5,967 nucleotides of DNA from Candidatus Hecatellales archaeon (GTDB lineage Archaea; Thermoproteota; Bathyarchaeia; Hecatellales; Hecatellaceae): positions 1 to 5,967 of the forward strand of contig QMYD01000070.1 in NCBI GenBank assembly GCA_003662485.1, read 5' to 3'. The notes beneath the pieces were generated by a model. That model had not been told where the DNA came from. It was given only the letters and a program-made list of their open reading frames with translations, and did no database searches. Shown one piece after another: positions 1 to 4,752 of the stretch; the stretch's first letter is position 1; each line of letters opens with the position of its first letter. The position numbers and the translations under genes are program-made.

Positions 1-608
1 GCTTAACCCTATCAGAGGCAACCCAGAAGCTGGCTGAAGCCCTAAAAGTTAAAGCCAAAATTATTCCTGCGACGGATAGTCCCCTCCAAACCTACATAAG
101 GACTGGTGAGGGCTTACTCCACCTCCAAGAATTCTGGGTTAAAAGGAGGGCTAAACCTAGCGTTTTAGGCGTGGAATACCGTGGGGTGGAGGCGGCTGAA
201 CCAGCTCCAGGCGTAATCCAAGCCATAAGGGAGGCTGAAGCCGTGGTTATTCCACCTGCTAACCCCATCACGAGTGTGGGGCCCATCCTAGCCATACCAG
301 GTGTGAGGGAAGCCCTAAAGGCTTCCAGGGGGCCAGTTGTAGCTGTTTCACCCTTAAGGGGTGGAAAGCCCTTCAGCGGTCCAGCGGGAAAGCTCATGAA
401 GGGCTTGGGCCTAAAAGTTTCAACCCTAACCATAGCCCAACTCTACAAGGACTTCCTAAACCTCCTCCTCATAGACGAAGCCGACGCAAAACTTGGAAGG
501 CAAATAGAAAGGCTGGGAATAAAATGTGTGGTAACCTCAATTAGGATGACAACCCTTAGAGAAGAGAAAAAACTGGCAAAAACCATTTTAAACCTAATAA
601 ACTTTTAG
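1..608 (+). CDS. cofD: 2-phospho-L-lactate transferase CofD (5'-truncated by window edge)
   Basis: CofD makes F420-0 by joining a phospholactate-type group from its guanylyl-activated donor to the deazaflavin Fo; it is a cytoplasmic enzyme of coenzyme F420 synthesis. The reading frame is open from base 3 to the TAG at 606-608, giving about 201 visible residues. A GTG at 171 lies in frame but is internal, because clear family sequence precedes it. That sequence reads LTEATQKLAEAL-like (here LTLSEATQKLAEALKVKAK), then HLQEFWVKRRAKPSVLGVEY. After it come PGVIQAIREAEAVVIPPANP, the family's NPITSVGPILAIPG nucleotide-site stretch, VVAVSPLRGGKPFSGPAGKL, and a C-terminal segment with LLIDEADAKL. CofD is usually about 300 residues, so roughly the first 100 lie left of the window. 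Inferred: the gene is intact and the host makes F420. The next gene is on the same strand but 129 bases away, so co-transcription is uncertain. Confidence 0.93.
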   Translation, partial: LTLSEATQKLAEALKVKAKIIPATDSPLQTYIRTGEGLLHLQEFWVKRRAKPSVLGVEYRGVEAAEPAPGVIQAIREAEAVVIPPANPITSVGPILAIPGVREALKASRGPVVAVSPLRGGKPFSGPAGKLMKGLGLKVSTLTIAQLYKDFLNLLLIDEADAKLGRQIERLGIKCVVTSIRMTTLREEKKLAKTILNLINF

Positions 609-737
609 GGAAGAAAACAAAGATTTTCAGCTTTCCAGTAGGGAATCATAGCAGCCAGCGATTCTAACCATAACCTTCAAAAGATTTCCCCCCAACCTTT
701 CTAGGGGCTGAAAAGGGTCTTGTTGGGAGTGTGAGGT
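609..737 (+). promoter_or_regulatory. Intergenic leader region with possible hairpin over the ribosome site
   Basis: This is the gap between cofD and the phosphoribosyltransferase. It holds an AT-richer patch at 675-687 (CTTCAAAAGATTT), a weak candidate TATA element. A possible stem pairs CCCAAC (691-696) with GTTGGG (722-727), with an inner CTTT (697-700) pairing AAAG (712-715). The right arm overlaps GGGAG (725-729), the best ribosome site for the TTG start at 738, 8 bases on. No strong U-tract terminator follows cofD; only short T runs are seen. Promoter and hairpin are inferences from the bases alone. Confidence 0.3.
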
Positions 738-1397
738 TTGGCCTACGAGTTAAAGTGTAGGCTTGTAAGCTGGGATGAGGTTGTGGGTATGTGTAAAACC
801 TTGGCTTCTAGGATTGAGGCTGACGGCTACCTCCCCGACACCATCGTGGGGCTGGCTAGAAGCGGCTTCGTACCCTCAAGGCTGCTCTCAGACCTCCTCG
901 CCGTAACCGACCTAGTAGCCTTAAAGGTGGAGCACTGGCTGGACACTACTGGGGAGCATAGGGAGGAGGCAACCATCCCCTACAGGACACCCTTCAAGCT
1001 AGAGGGTAAACGGGTGCTCGTTGTAGACGACATTGTAGACACGGGTAAGAGCATGAAGGTCTCCGTGGAATACCTAGCCCAATTCAAGCCTTCAACGCTT
1101 AAAACAGCTGTAATGCAATATATTACGTCTTCCATCCACAAGCCTGACTACTACGCCGTGAAAGTTGAAGATTGGACTTGGTTCATCTACCCCTGGAACC
1201 TCTACGAGGACCTTGGAAACCTCTCCCTCAGGCTTTTGAAGGCGGCGGGGAAGCCTTTAAGCCTAGGCCAGCTAGCTGAAGGCTTCAGGGAGAAGTTCAA
1301 CGTAGAGGTGGAGGAGGACCTCCTAGAGGAAGCCCTAACCAGGCTTGAACGTAGGGGTAAAGCCTCCAAGACTGCTGAAGGATGGATTGGACGCTGA
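738..1397 (+). CDS. Purine-type phosphoribosyltransferase with C-terminal winged-helix-like extension
   Basis: The 219-residue protein belongs to the PRTase type I fold. It would transfer a base to PRPP, making a nucleoside monophosphate in the cytoplasm. The key signature is the PRPP loop VLVVDDIVDTGKS at residues 93-105, preceded by DTIVGLARSGFVPSRLLSDLL (about 34-54), which matches archaeal hypoxanthine/guanine-like enzymes (COG2236 type), and followed by WFIYPWNLYED near 148-158. Base specificity cannot be read from this. Residues about 160-219 form an extra domain: helix, GKPLSLGQLAEGF, helix EEDLLEEALTRLERRG, then a wing-like KASKTAEGWIG, resembling a winged helix. The start is TTG at 738. 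An in-frame TGA at 732-734 rules out anything upstream, and GGGAG at 725-729 is a suitable ribosome site. The gene converges with the MTA phosphorylase, 3 bases away. Confidence 0.88.
   Translation: MAYELKCRLVSWDEVVGMCKTLASRIEADGYLPDTIVGLARSGFVPSRLLSDLLAVTDLVALKVEHWLDTTGEHREEATIPYRTPFKLEGKRVLVVDDIVDTGKSMKVSVEYLAQFKPSTLKTAVMQYITSSIHKPDYYAVKVEDWTWFIYPWNLYEDLGNLSLRLLKAAGKPLSLGQLAEGFREKFNVEVEEDLLEEALTRLERRGKASKTAEGWIGR
1215..1394 (+). other. Winged-helix-like C-terminal domain of the phosphoribosyltransferase
   Basis: Residues about 160-219 follow the end of the catalytic fold. Their predicted order is helix (LSLRLLKAA), a short turn with GKPLS, a helix (LGQLAEGFREKF), an acidic linker, a recognition-like helix (EEDLLEEALTRLERRG), and a short basic hairpin (KASKTAEGWIGR). 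This is the usual order of a small winged helix. Related archaeal PRTases also carry helical C-terminal extensions, so it may serve dimer contacts instead of DNA binding. The assignment is by eye only. Confidence 0.45.
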
Positions 1398-1415
1398 ACG
1401 CTAAATCCTAGCGTC
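1390..1415. terminator. Inverted repeat at the junction of two convergent genes
   Basis: ACGCTA (1398-1403) pairs with TAGCGT (1409-1414) around a 5-base loop, and GACGCT (1390-1395) can alternatively pair with AGCGTC (1410-1415). The element covers the TGA of the phosphoribosyltransferase and the stop codon of the MTA phosphorylase, and on + it is followed by only three T. A two-way transcription end is plausible from the position, but the U-tract usual for archaeal termination is weak. Confidence 0.3.
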
Positions 1416-2183
1416 TTTAAGGGCTTGGGCGCAGGGGCAGCTACGCTCCTCCGGAATAATCGGGATAAGCCTCTCAAGGATTTTTCTGAAGTTTTCAGCG
1501 TGGGTGGTTAGGGTTTGCCTAACCTCCTCAGCGCTTACGGGGCTTTCAGCCCAAACGTCGTAGTCGGTAACCATGGCGAGGTTAACATAGCAGATTTCAA
1601 GCTCTCTGGCTAGCACAACCTCGGGGTAGATGGTCATGTTTATGGCCTCCCAGCCGAAATCCTTATACCAGCGGCTTTCAGCCCGAGTGCTGAACCGGGG
1701 TCCCTCCACCACCACGACTGTTCCCCTCTCATGGAAGCTTAAGCCAAGCTCCCTGCAAACCTTTATGGCTAGGCTTCTAAGTTCAGGACAGTAGGGGTCA
1801 GCCATAGAAACATGAATGGTTTCAGACCCGTTGTAGAAGCTTGAAGGCCTAAGCTTCGTCCTATCTACAAACTGGTCGCAGATGATAATGTCCCCACGCC
1901 TAACGTGGGGTTGAAGGCTTCCAACAGCGCAAGGTGCAATAATCCTTTTCACGCCAAGCTTATGGAGGGCCCAAAGATTAGCCCTATAAGGTATTCGGTG
2001 TGGAGGATACTGGTGGTGGCGTCCATGCCTCGGGAGAAAGGCAACCTTTCTCCCAGCAATCTCCCCGAGTGCAATAAGGTCGGAGGGATGCCCATAAGGT
2101 GTTCCAACTTTAACATAGTGCGGCTTTTCCAGAAGCTCGTAGATGCCTGAGCCCCCGATTACACCTATTTCAGCCTCCGCCAA
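1401..2183 (-). CDS. mtnP: S-methyl-5'-thioadenosine phosphorylase (MTAP, archaeal thermostable type)
   Basis: The enzyme cleaves methylthioadenosine with phosphate to adenine and methylthioribose-1-phosphate, clearing the by-product of polyamine synthesis and starting methionine/adenine recovery. Its 260 residues match the family length. Visible motifs are IGVIGGSGIY (6-15, phosphate loop), FLPRHGRHHQYPPHRIPYRAN (about 49-69), APCAVGSL (83-90), VEGPRFSTRAES (159-170), INMTIYPE (181-188) and MVTDYDVW (204-211). The D207/D209 pair and N-M-T stretch are those of enzymes taking 6-amino purines, which favours MTAP over the methylthioinosine or guanosine enzymes. CPC at 249-251 is the C-terminal CXC motif known from hyperthermophile MTAPs with disulfides. 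The start is TTG at 2183, with GGGGTGG 7 bases upstream and an in-frame stop at 2223-2225 before any other start. dph6 lies 108 bases upstream on the same strand, but a candidate promoter sits in the gap. Confidence 0.95.
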   Translation of the reverse strand: MAEAEIGVIGGSGIYELLEKPHYVKVGTPYGHPSDLIALGEIAGRKVAFLPRHGRHHQYPPHRIPYRANLWALHKLGVKRIIAPCAVGSLQPHVRRGDIIICDQFVDRTKLRPSSFYNGSETIHVSMADPYCPELRSLAIKVCRELGLSFHERGTVVVVEGPRFSTRAESRWYKDFGWEAINMTIYPEVVLARELEICYVNLAMVTDYDVWAESPVSAEEVRQTLTTHAENFRKILERLIPIIPEERSCPCAQALKDARI

Positions 2184-2220
2184 GACACGGCCACCCCAAA
2201 TAGCTTTAACTGGAAGCCTG

Positions 2221-2242
2221 CTTTAACCCTTAAGCCTTAAGC
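2221..2242 (-). promoter_or_regulatory. Candidate mtnP promoter made of tandem GCTTAAG units
   Basis: Read on the minus strand, two exact GCTTAAG copies (2242-2236, 2235-2229) are followed at once by GGTTAAAG (2228-2221), an imperfect third copy. GGTTAAAG is TATA-like and centred about 41 bases before the TTG at 2183. An archaeal start about 27 bases downstream would give a leader of some 14 bases carrying the GGGGTGG ribosome site. It could also be a repeated operator. Inferred from spacing and base content only. Confidence 0.35.
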
Positions 2243-2291
2243 TAATCCCACGAGCAGAACAAGAGGAAGCGTCTTTCAAACTCTTCCCCCT

Positions 2292-2987
2292 CTAACTTGA
2301 ATACCTTTTACTTGTAAGCTTGGCTCCTGAAACCTTAAGGTAGCCCCAGTCTCCAAGCCAAACCTTCTCCAATCCTTCAAGCTCAACCCTACGCTTGAAG
2401 AAGCAGGCTTCCCTCACAAAGGTTTCAGCCTCACCCCCGTCTAAGGCCAAGTTAAAACGGAATTTTTCCCCTAAAGCTTTTAGCTCCTTTAAGGCTTCCC
2501 TATCCAGCCTTCTTCCAAGCCACCTCTCATCCAGCCCCAATGCTGAAACAGATGTAAAGACCACGTCGAACCTTAGGCTTAACAGTTCCTCGAGCAGGCT
2601 TTCAGGCGGATTCCCCCATAAGGGTGAAAGCATTTTGAGTTTAAGCTGGCTGCAAATCCTTTCAACCCTTGAACGCTGGTATTGGCTTTGAATGGCTCCG
2701 CAGGCAAGTCCTTCAAGGCCATACTCCCTTTTAAGCCTTCTAACTGCTTCTAAGAGTTCTTCTACCTCCCTTTCCTTCTCCCCTGAAACCTCAACTATTC
2801 TGACGGGGATTCCAAGGGCTTCACCTTGGAGGGGTGTGAACTCCACGCAGGGCCTATGGAACATCCAAGACTCGGGGTTAGCCGGCCTAACGGTGATGAG
2901 GAGGGCTAGCTCATACCCATCCTTTAGAAGCCTCCAAACCGTAAGGTTTGAATCCTTCCCCCCGGAGTAGAGAACCGCAACCCTCAG
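2292..2987 (-). CDS. dph6: Diphthine--ammonia ligase (Dph6-type ATP pyrophosphatase), CTG start
   Basis: Dph6 performs the last step of diphthamide synthesis, ATP-driven amidation of diphthine on the elongation factor 2 histidine. From the proposed start the protein has 231 residues, the usual size for archaeal members. It opens RVAVLYSGGKDSNL, with the PP-loop SGGKDS at 8-13. GAIQSQYQRSRVERIC (97-112), PLWG (122-125), DVVFTSVSALGL (about 141-152) and DGGEAETFV (183-191) follow, all characteristic of this family. The frame stays open back to an ATG at 3215, but that would put 76 unrelated residues over purA. Between 2987 and purA the frame has no ATG, GTG or TTG. The CTG at 2985-2987 sits where the family's Met falls, with GGAGG (3002-2998) 10 bases upstream, so CTG initiation is the best reading. 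It is divergent from purA. Confidence 0.9.
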   Translation of the reverse strand: MRVAVLYSGGKDSNLTVWRLLKDGYELALLITVRPANPESWMFHRPCVEFTPLQGEALGIPVRIVEVSGEKEREVEELLEAVRRLKREYGLEGLACGAIQSQYQRSRVERICSQLKLKMLSPLWGNPPESLLEELLSLRFDVVFTSVSALGLDERWLGRRLDREALKELKALGEKFRFNLALDGGEAETFVREACFFKRRVELEGLEKVWLGDWGYLKVSGAKLTSKRYSS

Positions 2988-2997
2988 GAATTCTTCC

Positions 2998-3002
2998 CCT
3001 CC
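2998..3002 (-). promoter_or_regulatory. Ribosome binding site deciding the dph6 start
   Basis: GGAGG on the minus strand, extended to GGAGGGG if 2996-2997 are counted, ends 8-10 bases before the CTG at 2987. It is the only good ribosome site in this leader and supports initiation at a non-standard codon rather than at the far ATG at 3215. Confidence 0.6.
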
Positions 3003-3058
3003 AACCCTAACCGGGAAAACCTTATTATTGCTTTTGAAGTTTACCTTGAGGGCTTTCC

Positions 3059-3065
3059 AGGAGGT
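3059..3065 (+). promoter_or_regulatory. Strong ribosome binding site of purA
   Basis: AGGAGGT lies 6 bases before the ATG at 3072, close to a perfect match for the archaeal 16S 3' end. It settles the purA start, the only ATG among the visible starts in this window. Confidence 0.75.
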
Positions 3066-3071
3066 TTTAGA

Positions 3072-4085
3072 ATGGTCTGCAGGGTGGTGGTTGGAGGCTT
3101 CTGGGGGGATGAGGGGAAAGGTAAAATCGTCTCCTACCTCGCCCTTAGGGATAAGGTTAAAATTGGGGTTAGGGGTGGAGTTGGACCGAACGCAGGCCAC
3201 ACCGTCCAATATCAAGGCGAAACCTTCAAGCTTAGAATGCTTCCAAGCGCCGTAGTGAACCCGGAGGCAAGGCTTCTGCTGGGCGCAGGAGTCCTCGTCG
3301 ACCCCTCAAGGCTTCTCGAGGAGGTTAAGGCTTTAAAGGTTAGGGGGAGGGTTGGCCTAGACCCCAACTGCGCCGTCATCGAACCCAGGCATGTGGAGGC
3401 TGATAGGACTGGACATTTAGCTGGAAGAATTGGGACGACGGGCACGGGGACGGGGCCCTGCAACTCTGACAGGGTTCAGAGGAAGGCGAAAACCGCTGGG
3501 GAAATTCCAGAGTTAAAAGATTTCCTGGCTGACGTAGCCTCCGAGGTTAATGAGGCCCTCGACCGGGGTGAAAACGTGCTAGTGGAGGGAACTCAGGGAA
3601 CCTTCCTATCCCTCTACCATGGAACCTACCCCTACGTAACCTCTAAGGACGTAACAGCCTCAGCCGTCTGCTCTGATGTTGGAATAGGGCCAACCAGGGT
3701 GGACGAGGTTCTCATAGTCTTCAAGGCTTATGTCACCAGGGTTGGCCAGGGACCCCTCCCAGGCGAACTATCCTGGGAGGAGGCTGAGAGGAGGGGTTGG
3801 GCTGAAACCGCTACGGTTACGGGGAGGCGTAGGAGGGCTGCACCCTTCAACCTTGAACTTGCGAGGAGGGCGGTGATGCTTAACGGTGCAACCCAGGCTG
3901 CCATAACGAAGCTTGACGTTTTATATCCGGAATGTAGGGGGGCAACCTCCTATGAAAGCCTCCCCCAGGAAGCCAGAAAATTCGTAAGCAGGGTTGAGGA
4001 GGCCCTAGGCATACCTGTAACCCTCCTTGGAACAGGCCCAGAAACCTTCCAAATCGTAGACCTTGAAAGGGAGAAGGGGGCCTAG
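3072..4085 (+). CDS. purA: Adenylosuccinate synthetase, short archaeal form
   Basis: PurA joins IMP and aspartate using GTP to give adenylosuccinate, the first committed step to AMP. The 337 residues fit the short archaeal form (bacterial enzymes are about 430). Visible in order: GDEGKGK (12-18) with the catalytic Asp13; GGVGPNAGHTV (35-45) with catalytic His43; GTTGTGTGP (121-129); EGTQGTFLSLYHGTYPYVTS (172-191); SDVGIGPTRVDEV (201-213); ATVTGRRRR (247-255), which contacts IMP and aspartate; ITKLDVL (278-284), whose KLD is the guanine-reading triplet; and GTGPE (320-324). One oddity is GGFWGDEGKGK, where most PurAs have GQWGDEGKGK. The ATG at 3072 follows AGGAGGT by 6 bases. The gene is divergent from dph6 and its TAG stop overlaps the stop of the convergent membrane-protein gene. 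Catalytic residues all appear present. Confidence 0.97.
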   Translation: MVCRVVVGGFWGDEGKGKIVSYLALRDKVKIGVRGGVGPNAGHTVQYQGETFKLRMLPSAVVNPEARLLLGAGVLVDPSRLLEEVKALKVRGRVGLDPNCAVIEPRHVEADRTGHLAGRIGTTGTGTGPCNSDRVQRKAKTAGEIPELKDFLADVASEVNEALDRGENVLVEGTQGTFLSLYHGTYPYVTSKDVTASAVCSDVGIGPTRVDEVLIVFKAYVTRVGQGPLPGELSWEEAERRGWAETATVTGRRRRAAPFNLELARRAVMLNGATQAAITKLDVLYPECRGATSYESLPQEARKFVSRVEEALGIPVTLLGTGPETFQIVDLEREKGA

Positions 4086-4723
4086 AGCTGGGAGGAGAAG
4101 GATTCGAAACGTGAAAGGTAGCCCTCATATTTGGCGAGGATTTTCTCCCAGTCTATTTTCAGCATGGCCACCAAGATTATGACGAAGATGATGATGCTAG
4201 CTATGGTTATCAGCAGGTTTACCTCGCCTCCGCTTAGAACTCCCCTAGCCACATCTCCGAGATATCTCCCCCCAGCCACCAGCACGTAGAACATGGCGAG
4301 CTTCCCAAGGATGCATGGAATAAAAACCCTGAGGAAGTCCATGCGTAGGATGCCGAGGGGTACAAAAATGATGTCGTCGGGTAGGGGGGTGAAGGCGAAG
4401 ATGAATACGAGTAAAGGCCAAACCTTCCGGTGGCGGAGGAGAACCTTCAGCATGGCGTCAAGCTTCCTCCGCCGGTTTTCCCCGAAAACCCTCTTCGCAG
4501 CGTAGCCCGCCCCGTAGCCAACCATCTCGCCGAGGGCTGAGCCGAGGCCTGCAGCCGCCACCACCACGTAAACATTATAGTTGGTGTTTGCTCCAACCCA
4601 GAAGATTAAGACGTGGTAGGGGATGGGTATGAAGATGGAGGAGGCTCCAAGAAAGCTGGCTGCAAAAACCCCTACAATTCCAAGCTCCCGAACAATGGTG
4701 AAAAGGATTCCTTCAACACCCAA
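4082..4723 (-). CDS. DedA/VTT-domain integral membrane protein
   Basis: This is a multi-pass membrane protein of the VTT (SNARE-associated Golgi, DedA/YqaA) superfamily, members of which move or scramble lipids, including polyprenyl-phosphate carriers in bacteria. The archaeal substrate is unknown. From the chosen start it has 213 residues. SSIFIPIPYHVLIFWVGA lies in the first hydrophobic hairpin (about 28-45). A second glycine-rich segment with GLGSALGEMVGYGAGY follows (about 59-74), then a basic loop GENRRRK and the family hallmark FTPLPDDIIFVPLGI (about 111-125), with helices near 130-152 and 168-190 and a charged cytosolic tail. A TTG at 4738 would add five residues but has no ribosome site. 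The TTG at 4723 has GGAGG (4736-4732) 8 bases upstream, so I prefer it. It lies 29 bases after the phosphoglycerate mutase stop, probably in one operon, and its stop overlaps that of purA. Confidence 0.85.
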   Translation of the reverse strand: MGVEGILFTIVRELGIVGVFAASFLGASSIFIPIPYHVLIFWVGANTNYNVYVVVAAAGLGSALGEMVGYGAGYAAKRVFGENRRRKLDAMLKVLLRHRKVWPLLVFIFAFTPLPDDIIFVPLGILRMDFLRVFIPCILGKLAMFYVLVAGGRYLGDVARGVLSGGEVNLLITIASIIIFVIILVAMLKIDWEKILAKYEGYLSRFESFSSQL

Positions 4724-4731
4724 AGGTTGAG

Positions 4732-4736
4732 CCTCC
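4732..4736 (-). promoter_or_regulatory. Ribosome binding site choosing the DedA-like start
   Basis: GGAGG on the minus strand ends 8 bases before the TTG at 4723. The longer option, TTG at 4738, overlaps this site and is preceded only by pyrimidine-rich CACCGCCCCT, so it lacks a ribosome site of its own. Confidence 0.55.
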
Positions 4737-4752
4737 AAAGGGGCGGTGCTAG

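Larger units (their letters stand above)
2988..3071. promoter_or_regulatory. Divergent promoter region between dph6 and purA
   Basis: Only 84 bases separate the two start codons, so both promoters must lie here or slightly inside the genes. CTTATTATTG (3021-3030) is the most AT-rich patch. It could act as a TATA element for purA, giving a start near 3052 and a leader of about 20 bases. Read on the minus strand (CAATAATAAG), or with the neighbouring CTTCAAAAG (3039-3031), it could serve dph6. Placement is inferred from spacing alone. Confidence 0.4.

Noticed and set aside
606..640. Terminator after cofD
   Set aside because: Only brief T runs and a 4-base stem (TTCC/GGAA) are seen, too little to call.
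609..737. Small RNA (C/D box type) or riboswitch in the gap after cofD
   Set aside because: No RTGATGA C box with a matched CTGA D box, and no known riboswitch core was recognised; only a short hairpin remains.
1202..1477. Minus-strand frame across the end of the phosphoribosyltransferase and mtnP
   Set aside because: It overlaps two real genes, is rich in Arg/Ser/Pro, and has no homologous motif.
2395..2970. Two adjoining + strand frames opposite dph6
   Set aside because: They are complementary shadows of dph6, with Ser-rich translations and no family signature or ribosome site.
2988..3215. N-terminal extension of dph6 to the ATG at 3215
   Set aside because: These 76 residues lie antisense over the well-supported purA start, are low in family-like sequence and are absent from known Dph6 proteins.
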